Positions 1 through 8,630 of a stretch of 64,000 nucleotides of DNA are shown piece after piece (the stretch's first letter is position 1; each line of letters opens with the position of its first letter). The notes under the pieces are model-generated. The model was not told the origin of the DNA and ran no database searches. It saw nothing but the letters and a program-made list of their open reading frames with translations. Source of the stretch: CBDFHF01 sp965247565 (GTDB lineage Bacteria > Pseudomonadota > Gammaproteobacteria > Methylococcales > Methylomonadaceae); the NCBI GenBank assembly GCA_965247565.1, contig CBDFHF010000001.1, positions 124,001-188,000 on the forward strand. Reading direction: 5' to 3'. Position numbers and translations under genes: made by a program.

Positions 1-125
1 ATATGTCCATCCGCTAATAAGCCAATCAGCATTCTTTCCACCAGCACATCCTGGCCGATAATTTCCTGATTAATAAAGTTTCTTAATTTTACCAAGGATG
101 CTTGGATTGTATTTTGATCTGACAT
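1..125 (-). CDS. MoxR-family AAA+ ATPase, N-terminal part (cut by window edge)
   Basis: The reverse strand opens with ATG at 125 and reads MSDQNTIQASLVKLRNF, then IIGQDVLVERMLIGLLADGH before the window ends. This is the start of a MoxR-type AAA+ ATPase: an N-terminal helix followed by the conserved IGQ segment that precedes the Walker A loop, which lies outside the window. MoxR proteins are cytoplasmic chaperone-like ATPases that usually work with VWA-domain partners in maturing enzymes or envelope processes. It is divergent from fdxA with about 330 bp between them. The family call is fairly secure from the IGQ and LLADGH text. The subfamily cannot be told. Confidence 0.75.
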   Translation of the reverse strand, partial: MSDQNTIQASLVKLRNFINQEIIGQDVLVERMLIGLLADGH

Positions 126-387
126 GATTTTTGGTCTTGTAAAATATGTAAATTCTAGCGGTCTGGAAAAGTAACATACAAACGGCGCATATGGTAATAG
201 CGTCCCACATAAACAATCAAACTTTAAAAAAGTTTCCCAAAGTTAAATATAGATGGTGTTTCAAAAAAAGGGGAAATCTACAAAAGCGGTTTATGGGTAA
301 CTTTTCCTAATTTCATTTTGTAGTTAAGCAATGGCATAAAAAATCCGGCACACTTTTGGGCAATGTCCTTATAACTTAAGCGCGGTA

Positions 388-416
388 TTCAAAAGTTATA
401 ACCTTTCTGCTAGTAT
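388..416 (+). promoter_or_regulatory. Probable sigma-70 promoter of fdxA
   Basis: TTCAAA (388-393) and TAGTAT (411-416) are separated by 17 bp and lie about 37 bp upstream of the fdxA start. Spacing is ideal and both hexamers are imperfect. The rest of 126-452 is AT-rich with no gene seen. It must also contain the start signals of the divergent moxR gene. Confidence 0.35.
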
Positions 417-452
417 ACGCGCTCGTTTTCAACAACTGATCTGGTAATAATT

Positions 453-776
453 ATGGCTTTTGTAGTCACTGAAAATTGTATTAAATGTAAATTTACCGAC
501 TGCGTAGATGTTTGTCCGGTGGACTGCTTTCATGAAGGGCCTAACATGTTGGTTATCGATCCGGATGAATGTATCGATTGTACTTTATGTGAACCTGAAT
601 GCCCTGCTAATGCAATCTTTTCTGAAGATGATGTTCCTGCTGAATTTCAGTCATTTATTGGCTTAAATGCTGAATTGGCGAAACAGTGGCCAATTATTAC
701 AGAGGTTAAGCCGGCCGCAGCCGATGCGGATGATTGGAACGGCAAAGAAAACAAAATCGACTTATTAGAAAAATAA
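453..776 (+). CDS. fdxA: 7Fe ferredoxin FdxA
   Basis: This 107-residue soluble electron carrier belongs to the bacterial 7Fe (3Fe-4S plus 4Fe-4S) ferredoxins. Near the N terminus it has C-I-K-C-K-F-T-D-C-V-D-V-C-P, and around residues 40-50 C-I-D-C-T-L-C-E-P-E-C-P, the two cluster-binding sets of the FdxA type. The long C-terminal tail after the second set is also typical. It is monocistronic: its own promoter-like sequence lies upstream and a hairpin terminator downstream. Known FdxA proteins pass electrons in general metabolism. The precise partner here is not shown by context. Confidence 0.93.
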   Translation: MAFVVTENCIKCKFTDCVDVCPVDCFHEGPNMLVIDPDECIDCTLCEPECPANAIFSEDDVPAEFQSFIGLNAELAKQWPIITEVKPAAADADDWNGKENKIDLLEK

Positions 777-961
777 AAATGCCACACAGCGTTACATGGC
801 TTTCGATGATAATCAGTTCGGGAGCTTACGACTATTTGGGGAGTTAAGATAGTTAGTGGCAATCTACTCGCTTGCCGTCATAATTTCTTTTCAAAAAACA
901 AGCATGAAATAACAAGGCGTCAATCTGACCGCGACTTTATTTTATGTGTTTTCCGAAACAT

Positions 962-1000
962 AAAAACCCATAATTTTCTATCAGAAAAGTATGGGTTTTT
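962..1000 (+). terminator. Rho-independent-type hairpin downstream of fdxA
   Basis: An 11-bp perfect outer stem (962-972 with 990-1000, AAAAACCCATA/TATGGGTTTTT) continues after one mismatch into a 5-bp inner stem, with a run of T at the end. It lies about 185 bp after the fdxA stop. Nothing recognisable is coded between 777 and 961. From 1001 to 1518 the only signal is the short ORF remnant listed separately. Confidence 0.6.
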
Positions 1001-1062
1001 AATTTCATTTTTAGAGTTAAGTCAGGCGTTTGATCCGTCAAACGTTAGAAATTTCATGACAC

Positions 1063-1200
1063 TCACTGTACTTGTAACATGTCCCAGTCAAAAACATTCT
1101 CGGTTGTTTTATAGCTGAACATCCGGCAGCGATCAGGCACTTCGATACCCAAGCTCAAAGCTAACGCCTGGCAGGTTGATACTGATACATAGATACTGCT
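1063..1200 (-). pseudogene. Possible 3' gene remnant, unidentified
   Basis: Reading the reverse strand from just after a TAG at 1201-1203 to a TGA at 1063-1065 gives a 45-codon stretch without stops, containing LALSLGIEVPDRCRMF and ending FDWDMLQVQ. The composition looks protein-like, but there is no start codon or ribosome site and no upstream continuation. It may be the tail of a decayed gene. I do not recognise the family. Confidence 0.2.
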
Positions 1201-1518
1201 CTACTCAATAATTAATGAGTTCTATCTTCAACCAATAAATGGAAACGACGCCATAGGCTCAAGCTTAGAGCTTATAAACAAAACTGTGTCACAGCAGAAT
1301 CTTCAGAAAAAACATCTATACCCCAATATGTGTTTTTAGTCGTCAATTTTAGGTGAACTTACCGCATGCAATCGCCAGTCTGATTTTTTGAAAACTATAT
1401 TTGCATTGTTGTGCGGGATTGGTCATACAATGCTAGCCATCCTATGATGGGATTTTTATAAAATCAGTAATTGAGGAAAGGAATAATAACAATAATCCAG
1501 TTTTAGTCGGGGTGAAGT

Positions 1519-3114
1519 ATGCTATTCGCAGAACACTATGCCATGCCTGTGCATGGTAGCCTGGGCGGCTCTTTTCAAAGAGTTAATGATTTTAATGATC
1601 AATTTTATGTTCGCTGGGGGAAGATAGATTTTGAAGTGTTTTTTGGTGTACAAGCCAACATCAAAGTCGTTCTAAAAGTCTATCGAGACAACAATATTTG
1701 CGAAACTTATATCGTTGATACCGATGCCTATGACATTCATTGGGATAGACATAAACGCCGCACCCGTGATTTTTATGTCCACCCGTTTTCGCTGCAGTTC
1801 GGGCAGATAAACTGTATAAAAATTGCCTATCTTATCCACTTGGATGAGCGTTCCATTCCCTCGCAATACGAATATATCTTTATGGATTGGGATCAGGTTC
1901 GACAAGAGGCTTCTCAATATCGCAGTATTAACTACCATTGGCGAACTGAAAATAGTTATCGTACCTACGAATTGAATGCAGCTGAATTGCAAAGCGATGT
2001 CGATTGGTACAATCAGCATTTCGATGCTTTACAACTGGTGCCTAAATTTACTAAAGGCCAGCAATATCACCCGTTTCATCCCAAGCGCTATATTCATGAT
2101 TTGATCGACAAGGTAATGCGCTGCAAACAAGAAAATCCTGAGCGATTTTGTACGATCAAAGTCAGCGTAGACTGTATTGATGATTATGATTTTGTTAGCC
2201 ATTTAATACATGCCCGTGAGCAAGGTGTCTGGGTGCAGTGTATTGTGGACTGGCGCAAAATGACGCTGACCAATAGTCATAATTATGAGCGGCTAAAACG
2301 TTCCCGGATTGAGTTGGTGGGCGTGTTTTGTACGCCCAAGCATCATTTGATTGAAGTCGATCCTGATATGCATACCAAATTCATTATTTTTAATGATGAA
2401 GATTGCATACTCGGTTCGTTTAATATTACCTTCGATCGTTGGTGGGCCAACTGGGAGTCAGGGATGACCTTCCACTCCAAAGGTATGTGCCGGTTGCTGG
2501 ATAATATCTTTCAAAGTCAGCGTGGTGGGGTTAATCAAAAATATGGTATTGATCCGTTCAGCCATTTTAATATGCTGTATACCTTTGGCAGACACACCAT
2601 GCTCAACGGCAAAGCCTATCGACCACATCACGCCATCTTGGCAGAAATTCACCGTGCCCGACATTCGATCAAAATCACTTTGTTCCTAATTGGTGATTTG
2701 CTTGGCGATCATCACGATAGTGTTGTTGATGCTTTGATTCATGCAAAAGATCGAGGCGTTTACGTTCATCTTCTGCTTAACGGTCATTTGGCCAGGCAAG
2801 GGCGAATTGGTATTAAACGATCAATGCAAGAGGAACTGAATCGTCACTTATTGCCTGCAGTGCAGCGTTTGAAATCAGCCGGTATACCTGTGGGTTTGGT
2901 TTATGGCCAGGATGATCATCCGGTGCCTTATTCGCCGATCCATTCTAAATATTGCATTATTGACGACAGTATTGTTATTGAAGGCAGTTTTAATTGGTAC
3001 AACACCTCGGTGTTTTCCCATGATTTGATTATTGTGGTTAACAATCACCAAGTAGCGAAGCCTTATCTTTATGAGTTTGAACAGATACAGAGATCGTTTA
3101 GAGTCTATTATTGA
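1519..3114 (+). CDS. Phospholipase D-like protein with two HKD motifs
   Basis: This 531-residue protein has two PLD-type active-site segments. The first (about residues 280-300) reads HTKFIIFNDEDCILGSFNIT. The second (about 475-495) reads HSKYCIIDDSIVIEGSFNW. PLD-superfamily enzymes use the paired histidines to hydrolyse or transfer phosphodiester bonds in lipids or nucleic acids. The N-terminal 180 residues are not recognised. In the first motif the position normally filled by Asp (HxKx4D) is Asn, with Asp next to it. The second motif is complete. No signal peptide or membrane segment is visible. It is followed 31 bp later by a secretin-domain gene, so co-transcription is likely. The substrate is unknown. 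Confidence 0.75.
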   Translation: MLFAEHYAMPVHGSLGGSFQRVNDFNDQFYVRWGKIDFEVFFGVQANIKVVLKVYRDNNICETYIVDTDAYDIHWDRHKRRTRDFYVHPFSLQFGQINCIKIAYLIHLDERSIPSQYEYIFMDWDQVRQEASQYRSINYHWRTENSYRTYELNAAELQSDVDWYNQHFDALQLVPKFTKGQQYHPFHPKRYIHDLIDKVMRCKQENPERFCTIKVSVDCIDDYDFVSHLIHAREQGVWVQCIVDWRKMTLTNSHNYERLKRSRIELVGVFCTPKHHLIEVDPDMHTKFIIFNDEDCILGSFNITFDRWWANWESGMTFHSKGMCRLLDNIFQSQRGGVNQKYGIDPFSHFNMLYTFGRHTMLNGKAYRPHHAILAEIHRARHSIKITLFLIGDLLGDHHDSVVDALIHAKDRGVYVHLLLNGHLARQGRIGIKRSMQEELNRHLLPAVQRLKSAGIPVGLVYGQDDHPVPYSPIHSKYCIIDDSIVIEGSFNWYNTSVFSHDLIIVVNNHQVAKPYLYEFEQIQRSFRVYY

Positions 3115-3145
3115 TACATACTTAGCATAGACAGAGGTGTGAATT

Positions 3146-3955
3146 TTGAAAAAGATAGCGTTGTTGCTCTTGATAATTTTGCATAGCCTAGTCGCTGGAG
3201 CGGAAGAATCTATTATCGAAGTTATCTCATTAACTAATCGCCCGGCTTCAGAAATTCAGCCGCTACTGAGTCCTTTGTTAGATGGCACAGATCAAGTTAG
3301 AGCGGATGGTGCCAATTTACTGGTCAAAACCACTCCGGAGCGATTGGCGAATATTCAAGCATTGGTTAAACAATTGGATACCCCGCAGAATAATTTTCTG
3401 ATTACCGTGATGCAAAGTAGACAAACCAATGCGGCGGAACTGAATGCCGCACTCAGGGCAAAATTGGCTATGCAAAACGGGAGACTAGCTGATAACCCTA
3501 CTGCGATGATGGGGCATGTTTATCAAACCCGAGACAGCGACCTGAATGAAAGCACACAAGTGCTTAGAACTATGGAAGGGAATGCAGCCTTCATTCAGAC
3601 TGGCAAAGCATACCCTATGCAGAACTCACAAATTTATCAGGATAATTACGGCAATGTTGCCGTAACGACGAATAATCAAATTCAGGAAGTGACTACCGGG
3701 TTTGCGGTAACACCAAGGTTATCCGGCCAGCAAGTGACTCTGGATGTTGAGCCGTGGTCGGATGCCATGAATGGCAGAGGTCAAATCGAAACTCACAGCG
3801 CACGGACTACGCTTAGAATAAATCTCGGGGAGTGGGTAGAGTTGGGTGGCGTCAATCAAACTGAAAGCTACAACAGTGCGGGTGCTCCCGCCCGAATTAG
3901 GCAAACCAACGACGACCAACTGCATATTTTGGTGAAGGTGGATAAGGTAAATTAA
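3146..3955 (+). CDS. Secreted protein with secretin-type short domain
   Basis: The 269-residue product starts at a TTG preceded by an AGAGG ribosome site. A GTG at 3137-3139 is in frame but is followed at once by TGA, so TTG is the first usable start. It has an N-terminal signal peptide (MKKIALLLLIILHSLVAGA) followed by an N-domain like those of type II/III secretion secretins (residues about 22-80, pattern NRPASEIQPLL ... LVKTTPERLANIQALVKQLD). The C-terminal half resembles a small part of a secretin beta region (TGFAVTPRLSGQQVTLDVEPW). It is far too short to form a full secretin ring, so it is more likely a periplasmic accessory protein. No secretion operon is adjacent. Confidence 0.6.
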   Translation: MKKIALLLLIILHSLVAGAEESIIEVISLTNRPASEIQPLLSPLLDGTDQVRADGANLLVKTTPERLANIQALVKQLDTPQNNFLITVMQSRQTNAAELNAALRAKLAMQNGRLADNPTAMMGHVYQTRDSDLNESTQVLRTMEGNAAFIQTGKAYPMQNSQIYQDNYGNVAVTTNNQIQEVTTGFAVTPRLSGQQVTLDVEPWSDAMNGRGQIETHSARTTLRINLGEWVELGGVNQTESYNSAGAPARIRQTNDDQLHILVKVDKVN

Positions 3956-3973
3956 GGTAGCCAGAGAATAAGA

Positions 3974-4001
3974 CGCGGAAGTGAATGGATTAACTTCCGC
4001 G
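3974..4001. terminator. Hairpin between convergent genes
   Basis: CGCGGAAGT (3974-3982) pairs with ACTTCCGCG (3993-4001), a perfect 9-bp GC-rich stem, between the convergent secretin-domain and pirin genes. There is no long T tract on either side, so a terminator role is inferred from position. Confidence 0.45.
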
Positions 4002-4066
4002 AACATCAATGCTGAGCTTAATGTGTATTAGTCTCGACTTGATCTGACTTTCATCTGACAGGTACT

Positions 4067-4921
4067 CTAGGCCAGCCGTCCATTTCGATAATCTGCAATC
4101 GCTTGTTCAATTTCTTCTTTTGTATTCATAACAAAAGGACCGTGTTGAACAATTGGCTCGTTTATGGGTTTTGCCGCAAGTAGTAAAAAAGCGGCGCCTT
4201 CAGTGCCAGCGTGAACTTCTACAAAATCACCTTCTGCAATTACGCCGACCGCGTGTGTTTTCAACGGTTGTTTTTCAGTTATTGAACCGAGGTCGGCCGA
4301 ACCTTCGTACAAATAAACAAATGCATTATGGCTCTGAGCAATGGCATGGATAAAATGTGAAGCTGCCGAAAGCCGAACATCCATAAATAAAAGTTCGGTG
4401 CTCAGGCCCTGAATTGGCCCGGGCAAAGATTGATCATCTATTAGCGCCGCACCGGCAATAATTTTTATTTCACCACCTTGCAGTTTTAATGAAGGAATAT
4501 TTTCTGGTTGAATATCTTGGTAGGCGGCCGGTTTCATTTTCTCGGCTGCAGGCAAGTTTACCCAAAGCTGAAAACCCCGCATGCGTCCGCGCTCTTGTTG
4601 CGGCATCTCCGAGTGAATAATACCGCGTCCAGCGGTCATCCACTGAGCGCCGCCGCTCTTCAGCTCTCCCTTATTGCCTAGATGGTCCCGATGTAACATA
4701 TGTCCATCTAGCATGTAGGTAATTGTTTCGAATCCTCTGTGCGGGTGATCAGGAAAACCTGCGATGTAGTCATCCGCATTCGCAGATGAAAATTCATCCA
4801 GCATCAGAAAGGGATCGAGGCGAAGCTGTTGAGACTGCCCAAGGCTGCGCAGTAGTTTGACACCTCCGCCATCCGACGTGGGTACGGCGCTGATTATTTG
4901 TTTTAATGTGCGAGTGGACAT
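4067..4921 (-). CDS. Pirin family protein
   Basis: This 284-residue bicupin protein has the pirin signature in its N-terminal cupin: DPFLMLDEFSS, GFPDHPHRGFETITYML and GRGIIHSEMP. It includes the His and Glu residues that bind the metal in known pirins. Such proteins are cytoplasmic. Some show quercetin dioxygenase activity and others act as redox-linked regulators. It is last in a - strand set azoR-yceI-pirin with gaps of about 40-50 bp, opposite a LysR regulator. This suggests one operon for quinone, electrophile or redox stress. The family is clear and the substrate is not. Confidence 0.88.
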   Translation of the reverse strand: MSTRTLKQIISAVPTSDGGGVKLLRSLGQSQQLRLDPFLMLDEFSSANADDYIAGFPDHPHRGFETITYMLDGHMLHRDHLGNKGELKSGGAQWMTAGRGIIHSEMPQQERGRMRGFQLWVNLPAAEKMKPAAYQDIQPENIPSLKLQGGEIKIIAGAALIDDQSLPGPIQGLSTELLFMDVRLSAASHFIHAIAQSHNAFVYLYEGSADLGSITEKQPLKTHAVGVIAEGDFVEVHAGTEGAAFLLLAAKPINEPIVQHGPFVMNTKEEIEQAIADYRNGRLA

Positions 4922-4958
4922 GTCTTACTCCTTAACCGGTCCTGGTTTTAAAAGAAAA

Positions 4959-5525
4959 TTATTCTTTAGCGGCTTCAACTGAGATAGTTAGGGTAACCTC
5001 ATCACCGACATTAGGTGCATATTTGCCCATGTTAAAATCAGTACGTTTAACAACGGCTGTCGCATCCGCTCCGCAAGCATCTTTTTTTAACACGGGATGT
5101 GGCATGCATTGAAAAGAGGTGACCTTTAGTGTAACGGGTTTACTGATGCCCTTGAGCGTTAGTGTGCCGTCTACCGATGATACTTTTTCACCTTCGAAAT
5201 TTACTTTACTGGAGGTAAATGTGGCGGTTGGGTATTTAGCGGTATCCAGAAAATCCGGGCCTTGTATGTGTTCGTTAAATAGCGTTGAACCAGTGGCAAC
5301 AGAAAGCGTGTCGATAGTGACGTTGACTGCCCCAGTTTTTGCTTGGCGGTCGATGACGATATTACCGGAGGTTTTGTCGAAACGGCTCAACTGCGTCGAA
5401 AATCCGAAATGGCTATAAGAAAAACGCGGAAAAGTATGGGCTCCGTCTATGATGTAGGTTTCGGGCGCAGCAAATGCTGCAGTTGAAAGAATTGAAGTTA
5501 AGGCTAATAGAGTGATGCGTTTCAT
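4959..5525 (-). CDS. YceI family periplasmic protein
   Basis: This 188-residue protein has a signal peptide (MKRITLLALTSILSTAAFAA) and the YceI lipocalin-like fold signature: YIIDGAHTFPRFSYSHFGFS at the mature N terminus and a central GTLTLKGISKPVTL segment. YceI proteins are periplasmic and bind amphiphilic or polyisoprenoid ligands. The set azoR-yceI-pirin shares a strand with short gaps. Expression with an azoreductase suggests handling of quinone-like or isoprenoid molecules, which is inference. Confidence 0.9.
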   Translation of the reverse strand: MKRITLLALTSILSTAAFAAPETYIIDGAHTFPRFSYSHFGFSTQLSRFDKTSGNIVIDRQAKTGAVNVTIDTLSVATGSTLFNEHIQGPDFLDTAKYPTATFTSSKVNFEGEKVSSVDGTLTLKGISKPVTLKVTSFQCMPHPVLKKDACGADATAVVKRTDFNMGKYAPNVGDEVTLTISVEAAKE

Positions 5526-5575
5526 GTTGTGTTCCTGGTTAGGTCGATAAACTGGTGAAAAAGTCTGTTGTTTGT

Positions 5576-6178
5576 TTAAGCCAGCAACGACGCAACCTGC
5601 CGTTGGGCCTCTGTCATTGCTGCTTCCTTGGTTAAATCATTTTTATTAAGTCCTTCGGCATAAACAAACTGCACATCGGAGATTCCTAAAAAGCCGAGGA
5701 AGTTCCGTACATAACTGGTTTGGCTATCCAGCGGTGTACCAGCGTAAATACCGCCTCGCGTAGCGAAAACATAAGCTTTTTTGCCGGTTAACAAACCTTC
5801 CGGGCCGTTTTCTGTGTAACGAAAGGTCACGCCAGCTCGGGCAATTTGGTCAAAATAAGCTTTTAGAGTGGAGGGAATGCCAAAGTTATACATTGGTAAA
5901 CCGATGACAACGATTTCGGATTTTTTAAGCTCATCAATCAAAGCATCCGACTCGGCGATAAACGTTTGTTGTGCTGGAGTTCTTGATTCTGGCTGGACAA
6001 AAAAAGTCGAGACTCGTTGCGCGTCTAGATGAGGTAAGGGATTCAATGCCAGATCTCGAACTGTTACATGGGTATCTGGTTGCTTTGTGCGCCATGCATC
6101 GACAAACTTATCGGCGAGTTGGCTAGATTGTCCGCCGGACGAGAAAATACTTGAGTTAAGTTGCAGCAGATTTTTCAT
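5576..6178 (-). CDS. azoR: FMN-dependent NADH-azoreductase
   Basis: This 200-residue flavodoxin-fold protein matches the AzoR family over its whole length. It has the N-terminal FMN-phosphate loop (SSIFSSGGQSSQLADKF), PMYNFGIPSTLKAYFDQI around residue 95, and YVFATRGGIY near 145. The enzyme reduces azo dyes and, in cells, mostly quinones, using NADH and FMN. It is the first gene of the - strand operon and is divergent from a LysR regulator starting about 107 bp away. This is the classical layout for control by that regulator from the shared intergenic region. Confidence 0.92.
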   Translation of the reverse strand: MKNLLQLNSSIFSSGGQSSQLADKFVDAWRTKQPDTHVTVRDLALNPLPHLDAQRVSTFFVQPESRTPAQQTFIAESDALIDELKKSEIVVIGLPMYNFGIPSTLKAYFDQIARAGVTFRYTENGPEGLLTGKKAYVFATRGGIYAGTPLDSQTSYVRNFLGFLGISDVQFVYAEGLNKNDLTKEAAMTEAQRQVASLLA

Positions 6179-6284
6179 GGGATTTTTCTCTGTTATTGAA
6201 GGTTTGAAACATTAAACGCTTTATAAATCCGATAAAAAAGTACAATATTTCGCTTTAAACAATCTATTTATTAGATCAATTGCA

Positions 6285-7187
6285 ATGGTTCCTCACATTA
6301 CCCTCGAACAATGGCGATCACTCATCGCCGTTGTGGAATCCGGCGGCTACGCTCAGGCGGCTGAAATACTCCATAAAAGCCAGTCTGCGGTTACGTATGC
6401 GGTGCAAAAAATTGAATCACTACTGGATGTAAAAGCATTCGAGATTCAAGGGCGCAAGGCTATGCTTACGCCGACTGGACAGATGCTTTATCGGCGTGCC
6501 TTGGCGTTAATAGAGGAAGCCAATGATCTGGAAAAAGCCGCACACACCCTATCGGCAGGCTGGGAGGCAGAGATTCATCTTGCGGCTGAAGTTTTGTTTC
6601 CTACTCGATTATTATTGAACTGTTTGCATCGTTTCGGTCAGGAAAGCCCAAGGACTCGAGTGGAGTTGATCGAGTCGGTGTTAGGCGGGACTGCCGATGC
6701 CTTACTGAGAGGTGAGGCCGATTTGGTGATTTCTCCTCAGCAGCCCACAGGTTTTCTAGGAGAGTTATTGATGCGAATACGCTTAATCGCCGTCGCCCAA
6801 AATGATCATCCTTTGCATCAGATTGGCCGAGAATTGACTCATCGTGATTTGCGCAGCTATCGGCATTTGCTGGTTAGGGATTCTGGTAGCAAGCGCGACC
6901 GGCGGGCAGTTTCTGTCGAAGTTGATCAACGCTGGACGGTGAGCCAAGTGGCAACATCGATACAAGCAGTCTCCATGGGTTTTGGATTTGCTTGGTTACC
7001 TGAACAGCATATCCGCGATGAGTTAAGTTCAGGAATACTCAAGCCTTTACCGCTGCGAGAAGGTGGAATACTTGAGGTTCCGCTCTACATCATTTTAGCT
7101 AATCCTGATTTTGTTGGCCCCGGTGTGAAGCGCTTGGCTGAGATCATTAGGGAGTCAGTAAAAACTGGTCATAGAAAGGATATTTAG
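6285..7187 (+). CDS. LysR-family transcriptional regulator
   Basis: This 300-residue protein has the LysR N-terminal winged helix-turn-helix (LEQWRSLIAVVESGGYAQAAEILHKSQSAVTYAVQKIE, residues 7-45) and a C-terminal periplasmic-binding-like effector domain. It stands divergent from azoR, and LysR proteins usually regulate the gene across the shared promoter. The likely target is therefore the azoR-yceI-pirin set. The effector is not known. A large perfect palindrome about 140 bp after its stop may act as its terminator. Confidence 0.9.
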   Translation: MVPHITLEQWRSLIAVVESGGYAQAAEILHKSQSAVTYAVQKIESLLDVKAFEIQGRKAMLTPTGQMLYRRALALIEEANDLEKAAHTLSAGWEAEIHLAAEVLFPTRLLLNCLHRFGQESPRTRVELIESVLGGTADALLRGEADLVISPQQPTGFLGELLMRIRLIAVAQNDHPLHQIGRELTHRDLRSYRHLLVRDSGSKRDRRAVSVEVDQRWTVSQVATSIQAVSMGFGFAWLPEQHIRDELSSGILKPLPLREGGILEVPLYIILANPDFVGPGVKRLAEIIRESVKTGHRKDI

Positions 7188-7327
7188 CAGTTAATCCAGA
7201 GAAGTGCTGGTTAAATATTGCAATATAGATCAAGAATTGAAACACACGAGACTTGTGTGTATTACCTAAACAGCTGCGTCTTCTTAGTTATACGCACAAA
7301 AAAATTGCTAACATGAGACGATTTGCT

Positions 7328-7357
7328 TTGAGACTGTAAATTAATTTACAGTCTCAA
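7328..7357. terminator. Perfect 30-bp palindrome between convergent genes
   Basis: TTGAGACTGTAAATT at 7328-7342 is followed directly by its exact reverse complement (7343-7357). As RNA it would give a stem of about 13 bp with a TTAA loop. It lies between the convergent lysR and merR genes and is probably a bidirectional terminator, though AT-rich. The flanks (7188-7452) hold nothing else recognisable. Confidence 0.5.
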
Positions 7358-7452
7358 TATTTTGAATTCGGTTTTCTAAAAAGCTTAAAAACACTCCCAT
7401 ATCCAGAATTTGTCGAGTGTATTAACAATATGTTGCCTGTTATCAACATGTA

Positions 7453-8418
7453 TTAGCTGTCAAGATTCCCACGCGATTTCAAATCATCGAGAATGAGTCT
7501 GAAATGATCATAGTCTTTGATTTTTAATACACCGACTTCATTTAATACGCTTTCATAATGGCCGGCGGATCTACCGCCAGCAATAAGTGCAACCTGCGGG
7601 CCGATCAGTTTTCTTAATCTTCTGATTTCTTTAGGAACTGTGTGATCGTCTGTACTGAAGCTGATGCTGATGGTAACGGCTGTAGCGTTGGTAAACTTAA
7701 CCGCTGCTGCGATTTCCTCAGCTGGTAGATTTGCGCCTAGATAAGTGACTTGCCAGCCTTTAAATTCGGCAATGATAGCCGCTAATAATGCGCCAAGTTC
7801 ATGGAGTTGGCCAATCGGAGTGCTAACAATCATTCTTGGCGCATTTTCTTTACTGGGTGTATTACTTCGTAAAATGTAAGTCAGCGAACGAATAATGGCC
7901 GAAGCCATGTGTTCATGCACTGGTCTCAGTTCACCCGTTCTCCATTTGTCTCCAATTTGTGCCAATAAAGGTGTAAGCAGATTTTCAATAAAGGTTTCTG
8001 TGCCTAATTCGACTATGGCGTTTTCAAAGTGTGATTCCAGCTTCAACGCATCGAATGCTAAAACTGCTTGGTAACATTTTTGTACATAATCCTCAGCTAT
8101 AAACTTTCTAGCACCGTTGGCCGGTGCTGGGGCGCTGACGGTTGGTTTTATGTCTTCCACGGAGAGTAGTTTTTTAAGCTCATCCAGAGGCAGCTGTGCT
8201 ATTTGGCTGATGCTATGTCCGTGATTAGTGGCTTCATTAAGTAGCTTTAGGCGAGCTATATCCAAGTCGCTATATACCCGGTGTCCACCTTCAGTCCTGG
8301 TAGGATTGACTGCTTGGTAGCGACGTTCCCAGGCTCTAACCAGATCGGATTTTACGCCGGATCTTTTAGAGACGGTGCTGATCAAATAACGTGAAGAGTT
8401 GTCCTTGAGGTTTGTCAT
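7453..8418 (-). CDS. MerR-type regulator with cobalamin-binding photoreceptor domain (CarH/LitR-like)
   Basis: This 321-residue protein has an N-terminal MerR winged helix (YLISTVSKRSGVKSDLVRAWERRY, residues 11-34) joined to a B12-binding helical cap and Rossmann domain. It has the Wx9EH motif (W159, E169, H170) that marks light-sensing adenosylcobalamin regulators, and a cobalamin-ligand segment GQLHELG with H206. In known CarH proteins the dark B12-bound tetramer represses and light breaks it. Targets are often carotenoid or photoprotection genes, but none lies adjacent here. A pair of 11-bp-spaced repeats upstream of its own start suggests self-regulation. Confidence 0.88.
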   Translation of the reverse strand: MTNLKDNSSRYLISTVSKRSGVKSDLVRAWERRYQAVNPTRTEGGHRVYSDLDIARLKLLNEATNHGHSISQIAQLPLDELKKLLSVEDIKPTVSAPAPANGARKFIAEDYVQKCYQAVLAFDALKLESHFENAIVELGTETFIENLLTPLLAQIGDKWRTGELRPVHEHMASAIIRSLTYILRSNTPSKENAPRMIVSTPIGQLHELGALLAAIIAEFKGWQVTYLGANLPAEEIAAAVKFTNATAVTISISFSTDDHTVPKEIRRLRKLIGPQVALIAGGRSAGHYESVLNEVGVLKIKDYDHFRLILDDLKSRGNLDS

Positions 8419-8464
8419 GGTTACTTGTGCAACTGTTTACTGTGAATTGCAGTGTAACCGAAAT

Positions 8465-8485
8465 TATACAAAACTTTGACAAAAA
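8465..8485 (-). promoter_or_regulatory. Possible operator: two direct repeats at 11-bp pitch
   Basis: ACAAAA occurs at 8468-8473 and again at 8479-8484, exactly 11 bp apart, about 50 bp upstream of the merR/B12 gene. CarH-type regulators bind direct repeats at about 11-bp pitch around their promoters. The match is in architecture, not a proven consensus, and the region is AT-rich. Confidence 0.28.
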
Positions 8486-8630
8486 TTATCTATTTAAAAA
8501 AACGAGGGTTTAAACGCTCATTAAAGCTAGCTTTTGGCAGTAAAAAATTACGATGATTAGGCTTCAAAGTAGCCTATCATGACTGCACCTTTTGATTAGT
8601 TAGATGCGTGGCCCGTTCCTAAGGAGTTTT

